From Flavobacteriales bacterium (GTDB taxonomy: Bacteria > Bacteroidota > Bacteroidia > NS11-12g > UBA955): a DNA stretch of 64,000 nucleotides. The position numbers and the translations under genes are program-made. Below the pieces are notes generated by a model. That model was not told where the DNA came from and searched no databases. It saw only the letters and a list, made by a program, of their open reading frames with translations. The stretch spans positions 1 through 64,000 of the forward strand of contig NSIM01000007.1 of NCBI GenBank assembly GCA_002737705.1. Reading direction: 5' to 3'. Positions 27,233 to 37,212 of the stretch are shown here, one piece after another; the stretch's first letter is position 1, and every line of letters begins with the position of its first letter.

Positions 27233-28104
27233 AAGAATTAATTGGAACCGGCACCGCCTTGATCACCCCATTCAATGTTGACTTGAGCATTGATTTCCTT
27301 GCTTTGGAACGAATCATTGAACAGCAAATTGCGGGTGGAACAAACTATTTTGTTATTGTAGGAACAACCGGAGAAAGTCCAAGCCTTACCGAACAGGAAA
27401 AATCTGCGATTATTGTCCATATCAAAAAAATCAATGACGGCAGATTGCCGCTGATTTTAGGTGTTGGCGGGAACAATACGATGCGGGTTGTCGAAGAATT
27501 GAAAACACGCAATACCGACGGAATTTCTGCCATACTGAGTGTTTCTCCCTACTATAACAAACCCAACCAAACGGGTATTATTCACCATTATACAGCCCTT
27601 GCAAATGCCTCTAATTTGCCTCTCATTTTATACAATGTACCAAGCAGAACAGGCAGCAATATGACTGCAGCAACGCAATTGGAATTGGCCCAACACCCCA
27701 ATATTGTAGCAACAAAAGAAGCGAGTGGAAATATGGAACAAGTCATGGCGATTTTGGCAAACAAACCCAAAGACTTTTTGGTCATTAGTGGCGATGATGC
27801 ACTTACTTTCCCGATACTTGCCTGTGGGGGATTGGGCGTTATTTCTGTTATCAACCATGTGTACCCAAAAACCTTTTCTGGTATGGTTCAATCCGCCCTG
27901 AAAGGAGATTGGGAAAGTGCAAAAAAAGCCCATTACCAAGTTTTGGAAGCCGCCATCGCAATTTTTGAAGATGGAAGCCCCGGAGGCATCAAAACCATGC
28001 TCAATGAATTGGGCCTGTGTAAAACCACCGTGCGTTTGCCTTTGTATCCAGTAAATGATTCTGTAAACCTAAACCTTCGACGCTTGGCAAAATTGGCCCA
28101 CTAA
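27229..28104 (+). CDS. dapA: 4-hydroxy-tetrahydrodipicolinate synthase
   Basis: 291 residues. It condenses pyruvate and aspartate semialdehyde, the first committed step to lysine and diaminopimelate for peptidoglycan. The Schiff-base lysine is Lys163 (VATKEASGN), the catalytic Tyr135 lies in YNVPSRTG, and the substrate loop GTTGESPSLTEQEK (45-58) is intact. The start overlaps the DUF6913 gene by 4 bp. Confidence 0.96.
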   Translation: MKELIGTGTALITPFNVDLSIDFLALERIIEQQIAGGTNYFVIVGTTGESPSLTEQEKSAIIVHIKKINDGRLPLILGVGGNNTMRVVEELKTRNTDGISAILSVSPYYNKPNQTGIIHHYTALANASNLPLILYNVPSRTGSNMTAATQLELAQHPNIVATKEASGNMEQVMAILANKPKDFLVISGDDALTFPILACGGLGVISVINHVYPKTFSGMVQSALKGDWESAKKAHYQVLEAAIAIFEDGSPGGIKTMLNELGLCKTTVRLPLYPVNDSVNLNLRRLAKLAH

Positions 28105-28122
28105 TCCCATTCAAATACTGTT

Positions 28123-29151
28123 ATGAACCCAAATTTAGATCCCAATGCCGACAACCTAGACAATTCTGAGAAAGAAATTGAAAAGGTACTGCGCCCTGCG
28201 GATTTTAACGATTTTACGGGGCAAGAAAAAATCATTGAAAACCTAAAAGTATTTGTACAAGCCGCCAAAATGCGCGGTGAAGCCCTAGACCATATATTGC
28301 TTCACGGACCTCCTGGCTTAGGCAAAACAACCCTCAGCCATATTGTTGCAAACGAAATGGGAAGCAGCATGAAAATTACCAGCGGGCCTGTATTGGAGAA
28401 ACCAGGAGATTTGGCTGGCTTGCTCACAAATTTACAAGAGGGCGACGTACTGTTTATTGATGAAATCCACCGTTTAAGTCCGGTCATTGAAGAGTATTTA
28501 TATTCTGCAATGGAAGACTACCGCATTGACATAATGATTGATACCGGCCCGAATGCGCGCAGTGTTCAAATCGCTTTGCAGCCCTTCACTTTGGTGGGCG
28601 CGACTACCCGAAGTGGACTGCTAACATCTCCTCTCCGTGCGCGTTTTGGCATCAATTGCAGACTCGAATATTACGATGCCAAAATCCTAACAAACATTGT
28701 AAACAGAAGTGCCAAGATACTCAATACCCCCATCGATGGTGAGGCTGCGTTTGAAATTGCGCGCAGAAGTCGGGGAACACCCCGAATAGCCAACGCGTTG
28801 CTGCGTCGTACCCGTGACTTTGCCCAAATAAAAGGAGAAGGAATTGTCACAATCGACATAGCCAAATTTGCTCTTAAGGCACTCAACGTCGATGCCAATG
28901 GATTAGACGAAATGGACAATAAAATTTTACGAACTATCATTGAGAAATTCAAAGGAGGTCCTGTTGGATTAAATACGATTGCAACCGCTGTAGGTGAGGA
29001 TGCAGGCACAATTGAAGAGGTATATGAGCCTTTCCTCATTCAGGAGGGTTATTTGCAAAGAACCGCCAGGGGAAGAGAGGCTACCACATTGTCTTTTAAA
29101 CATTTGGGAAAACTAGACCACCGGTATCCCGGTGGAGGCACATTGCTTTAA
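28123..29151 (+). CDS. ruvB: Holliday junction branch migration helicase RuvB
   Basis: 342 residues. The AAA+ motor of the RuvABC resolvasome. It has Walker [10 protein letters not shown] (62-70), Walker B FIDEIHRL, sensor 1 GATTRSGLL, the arginine finger region (TSPLRARFG) and the C-terminal winged-helix domain ([40 protein letters not shown]). It starts 18 bp after dapA. ruvA and ruvC are elsewhere. Confidence 0.97.
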   Translation: MNPNLDPNADNLDNSEKEIEKVLRPADFNDFTGQEKIIENLKVFVQAAKMRGEALDHILLHGPPGLGKTTLSHIVANEMGSSMKITSGPVLEKPGDLAGLLTNLQEGDVLFIDEIHRLSPVIEEYLYSAMEDYRIDIMIDTGPNARSVQIALQPFTLVGATTRSGLLTSPLRARFGINCRLEYYDAKILTNIVNRSAKILNTPIDGEAAFEIARRSRGTPRIANALLRRTRDFAQIKGEGIVTIDIAKFALKALNVDANGLDEMDNKILRTIIEKFKGGPVGLNTIATAVGEDAGTIEEVYEPFLIQEGYLQRTARGREATTLSFKHLGKLDHRYPGGGTLL

Positions 29152-29267
29152 TGCATAAAAAACGGATTCTTAACAAGTGCTTAACAATGTTTATCAGCAA
29201 TTACTCCAACTGCAATTCGCAATCAAATTGCGCTTGTAATCTGCACTCCCCCATATGAGACCACCGC

Positions 29268-29420
29268 ATGAAAGCCGATACAGCATTCATAGTTTACCAC
29301 GGCAAACCGCAATACCAATTTGCCGCAGGGTTATTGGCAACAATCACCGCTTGTGATTTTTGTATTGAATACGGCATAGAGGGTATACAAACAATGGGTA
29401 TTTTAAACTGTAATGTATAG
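29268..29420 (+). CDS. Possible 50-residue ORF overlapping the queG start
   Basis: ATG at 29268 to TAG at 29418, overlapping the queG start codon (29413) by 8 bp in another frame. The product (KADTAFIVYHGKPQYQFAA...) resembles nothing known. It could be a short upstream ORF that couples translation to queG, or chance. No ribosome-binding site stands out. Confidence 0.2.
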   Translation: MKADTAFIVYHGKPQYQFAAGLLATITACDFCIEYGIEGIQTMGILNCNV

Positions 29421-30330
29421 CGACCGAATCAAACAACTGTCTTACAAACACGGGTTTTTGGCTTGTGGAATTGCAAAAGCAGAAAATCTACCTTTAGCAT
29501 CGCGTCAATTAAAAGATTGGCTCGACATGGGATATCATGGGGAGATGGCTTACCTAGAAAACCATTTTGACAAAAGAACAGATTTACGAAACTTGGTTGA
29601 AGGGGCAAAATCAATACTGTGTTTGGCCTTTAATTATTTTCCAGAACCCCGGAATAAAACAGACTTTAAAATCGCACGCTATGCCTATGGCGATGACTAC
29701 CACATTGTAATTAAAGAAAAATTGTTTGCCTTGATGGCAGATATACAGAATCTAATACCCAGCTTTACTGGAAGGGCTTTTGTCGATAGTGCTCCCGTAA
29801 TGGAAAGACAATGGGCAGAAAGAGCGGGCATAGGGTGGATAGGAAAAAACAGCTTGATTTTGCGCAAAGGTGTGGGCAGTTATTTCTTTTTGGCCGAAAT
29901 CATTTGCACCATAGAACTGGATGCCGACAAGCCCGAAACCGATCATTGTGGAACCTGTACTGCCTGTATCGATGCCTGTCCAACCCAGGCCATTGTTCAA
30001 TCTCAGGTGATAGATTCTAGACTGTGTATTTCATACCAAACAATCGAAAAAAAAGAACCCAGCACATTGTCAATTGAGGAGAGTAAAAGTTGGATTTATG
30101 GTTGTGATATCTGCCAAGAAGTTTGTCCTTGGAACCGCTTTGCCGAGGCAAACAACGAACCGCGATTTTCCCCCCGCGATATTGTTGATTGGTCAGCAGA
30201 AGAATGGCGAATTGCATCGAAAGACCTATCGCTCATCAAAAAACAAATTACAAGAAGTGCAATGGAACGAGCGGGTATTGAAAAAATTGCAAGTCAGGGC
30301 TTTACACAACTTAACGCGACCAAACCCTAG
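29413..30330 (+). CDS. queG: Epoxyqueuosine reductase
   Basis: 305 residues. It performs the last step of queuosine biosynthesis in tRNA, reducing epoxyqueuosine with cobalamin and two [4Fe-4S] clusters. Catalytic Asp125 lies in FVDSAPVMERQWAERAGIGWIGKN. Cluster cysteines are at 179, 182, 185 and 189 (CGTCTACIDACP) and 205, 231, 234 and 238 (CDICQEVCPWN). Slightly shorter than E. coli QueG, without the C-terminal HEAT extension, as is common in Bacteroidota. It needs cobalamin, which gives one use for the B12 uptake operon in this window. Confidence 0.95.
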   Translation: MYSDRIKQLSYKHGFLACGIAKAENLPLASRQLKDWLDMGYHGEMAYLENHFDKRTDLRNLVEGAKSILCLAFNYFPEPRNKTDFKIARYAYGDDYHIVIKEKLFALMADIQNLIPSFTGRAFVDSAPVMERQWAERAGIGWIGKNSLILRKGVGSYFFLAEIICTIELDADKPETDHCGTCTACIDACPTQAIVQSQVIDSRLCISYQTIEKKEPSTLSIEESKSWIYGCDICQEVCPWNRFAEANNEPRFSPRDIVDWSAEEWRIASKDLSLIKKQITRSAMERAGIEKIASQGFTQLNATKP

Positions 30331-30570
30331 TAAAGATAGCATAAAGGCAGGGTTTTTCAAAACCACCCGAACTGGAAATTATGGAGAAATACCCATAACC
30401 AGAACTACCCAATAGGGTTTCTGACAAAGAATTAATTTGCGTTTTTGAGCGATTGGCTGTTGCGAAATAAAGATTGAAACCAGAACTCCATTCACTGCCC
30501 AGAACAAATAAACGGTCTCATTATTTGGGTTTGGAAATGCTAAAAGGCACAGGTGTAAAAATTAGGAATT
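30331..30570. other. Convergent gap with a weak terminator-like hairpin
   Basis: 240 bp between queG (plus) and the kinase gene (minus). AAACCCT at 30322-30328 pairs with AGGGTTT at 30349-30355, followed by a short T-run, and could be a weak queG terminator. Nothing else was recognised. Confidence 0.3.
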
Positions 30571-33500
30571 TTACTCTTTTGATGCCAGCAATGGCAATAC
30601 AATGGTAAATGTAGTACCCTTGTCTAAACTAGTTTGGTAAGAAATTTCACCACCCAACTGTTCTACAATTTTCTTGGATATACCCAATCCCAAACCCATT
30701 CCACTATTTTTTGTACTGAAATTTGGGCTGAAAATTTTGTCTCGAAATGTCTCAGGGATTCCTTTTCCATTGTCGGATATGCGAACCTCTACCCGCTTCA
30801 TCTTTAAAGAAATAGACACAGAAATTACTCCAATTTTCCCATCCGGTATAGACTGTAAGGCATTCTTTAAAATATTGGTAAATACCCTTACCAATTGCAA
30901 TGGATCGGCTTCAACCAAAACCGTCTTTGATGGAGCAACCCACTGTATTCGAAGACTACTTTCTTTTCCAATCAAAGACACTGCATCATTGATGACCAAT
31001 TCAAGCTTCACTTTCTCCAATTTGGGATCGGGCATCTTGGCAAAAGAGCTAAATTCTTCAGCCATCTGGCTTAAGGAATCGATTTGCCTGATCAACAATT
31101 CACTGGTTTTTTGAATTTTGTCTTTTAAGTTTTTATCATCGTTTGTTAAGGAAGACTGCAAATGTTGGAGCGATAGACGCATCGGCGTTAATGGATTCTT
31201 AATTTCATGTGCCACTTGTTTTGCCATCTCCCGCCAAGCGCCCTGTCTTTCACTCTCACTTAGCCGGTCATAACTACTATCCAATTCAACAATCATCTTG
31301 TTATATTCTTTTACCAATAACCCAATTTCATCATTTTTGTCCCAATCGAGCAGCTGGTTTCGTTCACCAATTTTGAGTGAAGCCAACTGTTTGCGAATCA
31401 AATTCAAGGGTAGGGCGATCCTTTGTGCCAACAAATAAGCAATGACTACCATAATGGCAAAAACCAAGGCGAAGAGATTGATAATTGTAACTGCGTATTC
31501 AGAAATATCGCGATAAAGATCCTCCCTGTTCGAAAAATACGGCAAATTCAAATACCCCCGCACCTCCAAATCTTTATTTAATAGAGCCGTGTATGAAGAT
31601 ATATAATCCAAATCACCCAGTTTCTCATTTACAAGGGAGGTCGACGTCCCGAAATTGTGCATTTTTTCGAACACAATGGGATTCATCAAACGACCCCGAA
31701 CACCTTCTTCTATCAAGCGGTCGTTGGTGGTAACCAAGAGTGTTCCATCAGTCCGATACAGGCTAATGTCTGTATTGTAGTATTCAGCCAAATCGTATAC
31801 CAAACCTGTTTGGTATTTATCAAACACCGCATCAATATTTATTTTACTGCTGATTTTGGCTGCAATTTCACTGCCTTTCTTTCGCAAATCATCTTTTTGT
31901 GTAGTGGTGTAATTACGAATAAAATAGTTTACTGTCACAAATAGCACCACCAGGAATGTGGCAAATACCATCCATGTTACATATAGCTGTAACCGACTGC
32001 TAATAAATAACTCCGCCCGATTTCCCAAGGGCATACGACTGCGAATATTTTTGAGAATCCGCAATTTTGTACCCGTCAGTTCTCCCATGGAAATAAATCG
32101 CTGTTGAACCCAAAGAACAAGATAATACAATAGAATCAGAACAATACCCCCCAGTACCAAAAAGGTAAATCCTGTGAGTGATGGTATAAAATCTCTATGG
32201 GTTCGGGAAAGTATCACCGTATTGTTACTGCTGTCATTTAACACAAAATGGCTTGTACCACTTGCATCGAAAAATCCGTCAATATGGGGAGATTGGTTCT
32301 TTAAAGCATAATCAAAAAATCCATATGAAAAGTTAAGGCGATTGTTATTGTATATCCCAAAGCTATATTGATTATCGGCAAAGACAGGCGCTAATACCCT
32401 GGGGGTAAAAACACCAGACAATCTACCCTCCATAGAGTTAAAGCGGGGTGTTAAAATCACAAACAATACTCCTACATATCCTTCCTGACTCGAAACATCG
32501 AATCGACCAATATAGCTCCCTTTGAGCTTCAAATTACCCACCTTTACAAAATTAGAAGTGATCGGAATGCAACTTTCTCCCTTGAACAATTGTTGAAGGG
32601 CGGAATAATCATAGGCATTCTCAAGTCGATAACTTTGTCCGAAGGCGTTGTAATCCAAAAAATTTAACTCAAAATTATTGCTATACGAATCAAAATACAA
32701 TTCCCTAAGTCGTTTTTCAAACTCTGCCTTTGTTTCATCGGTACACGTATAATAATCGACAATTCCCTTGTCTTTCAACAACTGATCTTGGGTTGTTTTG
32801 AGTAATTCCACAGTTTCGAAATCGGCTCCTTCCAGAATTTTTTGTGCCAAAATTCTGCGGGTTTGCTTTTCTTTAACCCCCGTTTCAATTCCAAAAATAC
32901 TGCTAACAACTACCCCCGCTAAAACCACACGCAAAACCACCCGAAGCCAATCTTGGCGACGAGACAACCACCACTCAAGAATCAGCCAAGCCAAAACAAA
33001 AGCCAGCCAATAATACAAAACCGGCTTTGCTGATTCTTGGGTATATAAAAAAATAAACGGTGGCAAAGCCTGCGCAAAGGAACAGAGTCTGCCCACCCAT
33101 GGTTTTTCTTGGTGAAATGCTTTCCAAGCAGAGCCATAGATGCGATAAAAGGCCAACCATTGAAGGCCCAAAGCAATCACTGCAATAAAGGAATAGGTGT
33201 CTAAGCGATGAAACTGCTGGAAATCTAAATTGATTTGACCGGCATACACCAAATCCAATCCATTGAGCAAAATCAGAATCAATACCCATAGACTCAATTG
33301 CATCATCAGATTGGCAAGAATAAATTTTCCCCTCTGATTTGAAGACTGTTGAACCCTATATTCTATCCAACGCAAGAGACTTCCAACAATAAATAAAGCC
33401 AAAATTGCATAAAAAAGAAACTCGCCAAGACTACCCAATCCAAATTTTGAATAAAAAACATCGGGAGAAAAGATGGACAAGCTTTTCAATGCATTCAAGG

Positions 33501-34254
33501 TATATTGACTTTCAAAAAATACGTGAACGGTCAACCAGGCAATCGCCAATCCAGAAACAGCAACAAGATGCGAATTTTCGAGCTTGTAAAAAGAAAAAAT
33601 AGCCATGCTCATCATCAAAAACCCCAATAAGAAGAGTATATCAAACCAAACGATTGCTTGGTAATTGTCTACCACCAAGTAAAGCAATTCGATACCAGGT
33701 AAAACCAATGGGGTACTGTTTTTTAAAGGGTTTCTGGAGATCGTATATTCCGTTATTTTACTGTCTAAATTCGCCTGTGATTGTTTGTAAGAAATATTTT
33801 TCGCTTCTAAAATCGGCAATGTATAAACATAGGATCGATTTCCATACTGCCTATTAAAAAAAATAACATACCCATTGCCTTGCTTGCGCAATTCAACTGT
33901 TTTGGTGGCATTGGGAGAAATTTGAAAATTTTGGGTTGTCCAAAAAATTGGATTGCCCATTTCAAATACAAACAGATCTAAATCGGCCGTTTTTAATTGG
34001 CTTGTATTGCTAGAATACGCATCCCAAGACAGAGCCGAAAAATCCTTTTTCAAAGCCTCAGCAGAAGCAATACTAGAATCTACTGAAGCCATCACCTTGT
34101 TTGCATTCACAACCAATTGCTGAACATGGCTTGCTTTATTGACAATCGCTTTTTCTGCACCCAAATTCTGCTCACGAACCATTAATATCTGACCTGTTAC
34201 AACGAAAATTGTTCCCAGAATTAGCAGAATCGTGTTGCGGTTATACCTGTTCAT
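30571..34254 (-). CDS. Very large membrane sensor histidine kinase
   Basis: 1227 residues. It has about a dozen predicted membrane helices: one at the N-terminus, a cluster between about 195 and 455, and three more near 690-715, 755-777 and 912-937. Large extracytoplasmic segments lie between them. A HAMP-like linker (ALPLNLIRKQLASLKIGE) leads to the HisKA domain with phospho-acceptor His1016 (VAHEIKNPLTPM) and a HATPase domain (N box TNILKNAL, G1 DNGKGIP, G2 GMGLGLGIS). This layout resembles NtrY-like kinases of Bacteroidota. No response regulator is adjacent; it lies 3 bp after the hldD-like gene. The signal is unknown; envelope sensing is a guess from context. Confidence 0.88.
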   Translation of the reverse strand: MNRYNRNTILLILGTIFVVTGQILMVREQNLGAEKAIVNKASHVQQLVVNANKVMASVDSSIASAEALKKDFSALSWDAYSSNTSQLKTADLDLFVFEMGNPIFWTTQNFQISPNATKTVELRKQGNGYVIFFNRQYGNRSYVYTLPILEAKNISYKQSQANLDSKITEYTISRNPLKNSTPLVLPGIELLYLVVDNYQAIVWFDILFLLGFLMMSMAIFSFYKLENSHLVAVSGLAIAWLTVHVFFESQYTLNALKSLSIFSPDVFYSKFGLGSLGEFLFYAILALFIVGSLLRWIEYRVQQSSNQRGKFILANLMMQLSLWVLILILLNGLDLVYAGQINLDFQQFHRLDTYSFIAVIALGLQWLAFYRIYGSAWKAFHQEKPWVGRLCSFAQALPPFIFLYTQESAKPVLYYWLAFVLAWLILEWWLSRRQDWLRVVLRVVLAGVVVSSIFGIETGVKEKQTRRILAQKILEGADFETVELLKTTQDQLLKDKGIVDYYTCTDETKAEFEKRLRELYFDSYSNNFELNFLDYNAFGQSYRLENAYDYSALQQLFKGESCIPITSNFVKVGNLKLKGSYIGRFDVSSQEGYVGVLFVILTPRFNSMEGRLSGVFTPRVLAPVFADNQYSFGIYNNNRLNFSYGFFDYALKNQSPHIDGFFDASGTSHFVLNDSSNNTVILSRTHRDFIPSLTGFTFLVLGGIVLILLYYLVLWVQQRFISMGELTGTKLRILKNIRSRMPLGNRAELFISSRLQLYVTWMVFATFLVVLFVTVNYFIRNYTTTQKDDLRKKGSEIAAKISSKINIDAVFDKYQTGLVYDLAEYYNTDISLYRTDGTLLVTTNDRLIEEGVRGRLMNPIVFEKMHNFGTSTSLVNEKLGDLDYISSYTALLNKDLEVRGYLNLPYFSNREDLYRDISEYAVTIINLFALVFAIMVVIAYLLAQRIALPLNLIRKQLASLKIGERNQLLDWDKNDEIGLLVKEYNKMIVELDSSYDRLSESERQGAWREMAKQVAHEIKNPLTPMRLSLQHLQSSLTNDDKNLKDKIQKTSELLIRQIDSLSQMAEEFSSFAKMPDPKLEKVKLELVINDAVSLIGKESSLRIQWVAPSKTVLVEADPLQLVRVFTNILKNALQSIPDGKIGVISVSISLKMKRVEVRISDNGKGIPETFRDKIFSPNFSTKNSGMGLGLGISKKIVEQLGGEISYQTSLDKGTTFTIVLPLLASKE

Positions 34255-34257
34255 AGC

Positions 34258-35223
34258 CTATAAATACTTAGAAGCAACAAGGTAATTTAATACATAATCT
34301 TGCACGGCATTGTCTAAAGTATAAAATTGCGCCGTATATCCGGCCTCCCGTAAACGATGCATATCAGCCTTGGTATGGTATTGATATTTTTCGCGAATAT
34401 CTTCTGGCATTGGAATAAAATCGATGATTGGCTCCATACCAAGGGCCTTGAACACAGCATAAGACAAATCCAAGAAAGTATTTGCCTCCCCAGTACCCAA
34501 ATTATAGAGCCCAGGATTCTTGCGATTTTCCATAAAATGAATCAACACCAAAATCACATCTTTTACATAAATAAAATCGCGCTCTTGTGCGCCATCTAAA
34601 TAGGATGGATTAAGACTTTTAAACAAAGAGACACGACCATTTTTTTTGATTTGATTGTACGCATGATAAACCACTGAAGCCATTCGATTTTTATGGTATT
34701 CATTGGGTCCAAACACGTTAAAAAACTTGAACCCTGCCCAAAATGGAGGGGCATTTTCTTGTCCCAATACCCATACATCAAAGGATTGTTTGCTGCGACC
34801 ATAGGGATTTAATGGTTTCAATCGTCCGATACCATCGGGCCGATCGGAAAAACCTTCCTTTCCATCTCCGTAAGTTGCTGCCGAAGAAGCGTATACCAAT
34901 GGAATACTGAATTCAACGCAGGCATTCCACACTTTTTTGGAGTATCCGAAATTTAACAATTCGAGCACATCTTCGTCTAATTCTGTTGTCTTTGTTCTCG
35001 CCCCAATATGAAAAATACACTGTACTTGTTCTGCGTTTAATTGCAACCATTCAAAAAAAACCAATCTCTCAACCCTTGCAAATATTGATTTAGAATCGAG
35101 ATTTTGGCGTTTATCTATATCACCAAAATCATCTACCGCCACCAATTCTCCAAAGCCCATTCTCTCCAATTCTCCCAGCAATGCTGAGCCAACAAATCCA
35201 GCTGCTCCGGTAACGACAATCAT
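34258..35223 (-). CDS. hldD: ADP-L-glycero-D-manno-heptose 6-epimerase
   Basis: 321 residues from the ATG at 35223 (MIVVTGAAGFVGSALL). A longer frame adds an unrelated N-terminus and is rejected. It is a short-chain dehydrogenase/epimerase with the NAD(P)-binding GAAGFVGS, the YGRSK catalytic pair and the FFNVFGPNEYHKNRMASV signature specific to HldD/RfaD. It makes the heptose donor for the lipopolysaccharide inner core. It is transcribed upstream of the kinase with only 3 bp between them. Confidence 0.9.
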   Translation of the reverse strand: MIVVTGAAGFVGSALLGELERMGFGELVAVDDFGDIDKRQNLDSKSIFARVERLVFFEWLQLNAEQVQCIFHIGARTKTTELDEDVLELLNFGYSKKVWNACVEFSIPLVYASSAATYGDGKEGFSDRPDGIGRLKPLNPYGRSKQSFDVWVLGQENAPPFWAGFKFFNVFGPNEYHKNRMASVVYHAYNQIKKNGRVSLFKSLNPSYLDGAQERDFIYVKDVILVLIHFMENRKNPGLYNLGTGEANTFLDLSYAVFKALGMEPIIDFIPMPEDIREKYQYHTKADMHRLREAGYTAQFYTLDNAVQDYVLNYLVASKYL

Positions 35224-35542
35224 TACAACAAACCTACAAAGATTTTTTACTCTTTGAAACAGAATGAAAACAGATTTGAAAACAATGCCCCAATTCATGG
35301 TATACTCCACATTTTTACCCCAATCCATCCAACGCCCATCACAGTTAAAGAAAAATTGCGAATGGTCCCGGTTGGGTACCTGACGATGCATTTTCCTATT
35401 CCATTGGATCCGACGGGAACCATTGAGAGAGAAAAATGCCGTTTGCTGTCATTCTGGTAGAATAAATTGGGCATTCGTTTGGGTTGTTTTCGCTAAGTTC
35501 AATTCCTTGTTTAACTCCTTTTCACGTATAATTGCAGTAGGC
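35224..35542. other. Divergent intergenic region
   Basis: 319 bp between hldD (minus) and the symporter gene (plus). Promoters for both should lie here, but no clear TAnnTTTG box with a spaced TTG was recognised. A longer plus-strand frame from 35423 has no coding character. No RNA gene or repeat was seen. Confidence 0.35.
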
Positions 35543-36778
35543 ATGCGCAATAAAAATCATACCCTTACACTGTGGATTATCGCTTCAATGATTATTGGAA
35601 TAATTGTTGGCGAGTGTATTCATTGGATATACCCCCAAGCCGATGCTGCATTGATTGGCTCCTATTTCAAAATCCTCACCAGCATCTTCCTTCGTTTGGT
35701 TCAAATGATTATTGCTCCATTGGTCATCACAACCTTAATTGTTGGCATTGCTAAAATGGGCAACTTGCAATCGGTTGGAAGGGTTGGTGGTCGTTCTTTG
35801 TTGTGGTTTTTTAGCGCCTCATTGGCTTCGCTTTTATTGGGTCTGTTGTTGGTGAATTATTTCCAACCCGGTGCTGCGCTTAAACTGGACATGCATACAA
35901 TCGACACACAATCAGCCTCTGAATTACTCGGAAAGACCCAAAGTTTTTCGATACAGAATTTTGTTGAACACCTGTTTCCAAAAAGTATTTTTGAAGCACT
36001 TGCAAGCAATGAAATTCTTCAGATTGTAATCTTTTCAATATTTTTTGGCGTAGCCCTGACCCAATTTGGCGAAAAAGGAATTGGCATCGTAACCATGCTC
36101 GACAATCTTAGCAAAGTAATTTTGATTTTGGTGGGCTATGTAATGTGGTTTGCTCCATTGGGTGTTTTTGGGGGAATAACTGCCATCATCGCAACAAAAG
36201 GATTGGGGATTTTAGGTGTTTATGGATATTATATCGCCACATTTTATGTTGGTATAGGCATTCTTTGGATATTGCTTTTATCGGTCGGCTATGTGATTTT
36301 AAGAAAACGACTATTCTTGTTGCTAGGACACCTCAAAAACCCACTCATCATTGCTTTCAGCACCACGAGTAGCGAGGCGGTTTTCCCAAAACTAAGCGAA
36401 GAATTGGAAAAATTTGGTTGCCGAAAGAAAATTGTAAGTTTTACCCTGCCACTGGGCTATAGTTTTAACCTCGATGGGAGTATGATGTACATGACTTTTG
36501 CCAGTATTTTTATTGCACAGGCCTACCAAATTCATCTCGATTTGGGAACCCAAATAACAATGCTATTGGTATTGATGCTCACTTCAAAAGGGATTGCTGG
36601 TGTTCCAAGGGCTTCGTTGGTTGTCGTTGCCGCAACCTGTTCTATGTTTAATATTCCGGTGGAGGGCATTGCATTGATATTGCCCATCGACCATTTTTGT
36701 GATATGGGAAGAGCCATGACAAATGTCTTGGGCAATGGCTTAGCAACAAGCGCAATTGATCGGTGGGAGAAAGAATAA
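35543..36778 (+). CDS. Dicarboxylate/amino acid:cation symporter (DAACS family)
   Basis: 411 residues from the ATG at 35543. It is an inner-membrane symporter of glutamate, aspartate or C4-dicarboxylates with Na+ or H+. Visible signatures are the hairpin AFSTTSSEAVFPKL (serine-rich HP1), NLDGSMMYMTFASIFIAQA in TM7, SKGIAGVPRASLVV (HP2) and DHFCDMGRAMTNVLGNGLATSAI at the end, with the substrate-binding Asp (CDMGR) and Asn (TNVLGN). The exact substrate cannot be read from sequence. The frame upstream from 35423 is rejected because it lacks a plausible N-terminus. Confidence 0.9.
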   Translation: MRNKNHTLTLWIIASMIIGIIVGECIHWIYPQADAALIGSYFKILTSIFLRLVQMIIAPLVITTLIVGIAKMGNLQSVGRVGGRSLLWFFSASLASLLLGLLLVNYFQPGAALKLDMHTIDTQSASELLGKTQSFSIQNFVEHLFPKSIFEALASNEILQIVIFSIFFGVALTQFGEKGIGIVTMLDNLSKVILILVGYVMWFAPLGVFGGITAIIATKGLGILGVYGYYIATFYVGIGILWILLLSVGYVILRKRLFLLLGHLKNPLIIAFSTTSSEAVFPKLSEELEKFGCRKKIVSFTLPLGYSFNLDGSMMYMTFASIFIAQAYQIHLDLGTQITMLLVLMLTSKGIAGVPRASLVVVAATCSMFNIPVEGIALILPIDHFCDMGRAMTNVLGNGLATSAIDRWEKE

Positions 36779-36825
36779 TCATCGAATATTTTTCCCGATG
36801 AACAACATCCCTATTCAATAATTCG

Positions 36826-37173
36826 ATGGACGAAGTTTCACTATGGACAAACGAACTTCCCAGCAAGGAAACACCCGAAATGATACAGGGTGTTGTCTCT
36901 CAAATTGAAAAAGATTTTTTGATGGCCAAATTTGTCTTTTCTCATGGCTTGCATAACTCTCTCGAATCCTTACTTCCAGAAATTACCTTGTGTATCGAAT
37001 CTCTTAGATTCGACCAACCAGACCTGTGGATGAAAATAGTGAATCGGGTAGATCTGAGTGAAAAACAATACCGTTTTGTGCAAAAAATGGGTGGTCCGAG
37101 TTCGGAAAATATGGCCAAAGCTGTCGTTTTGAGGGAATTTCAAAAAGTTTATAGCCGTTCTCAATATACTTAG
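36826..37173 (+). CDS. Small hypothetical protein
   Basis: 115 residues, soluble and mostly helical, rich in Leu/Glu/Lys (for example IEKDFLMAKFVFSHGLHNSLESLLPEI). I do not recognise a family. It begins 47 bp after the symporter gene and ends 39 bp before the DUF5606 gene, so it may be cotranscribed with both. No membrane segment or signal peptide is seen. Confidence 0.55.
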   Translation: MDEVSLWTNELPSKETPEMIQGVVSQIEKDFLMAKFVFSHGLHNSLESLLPEITLCIESLRFDQPDLWMKIVNRVDLSEKQYRFVQKMGGPSSENMAKAVVLREFQKVYSRSQYT

Positions 37174-37212
37174 TTTGGTTATTTAAATCCATTGAATGAA
37201 ATTTGTAGGACT

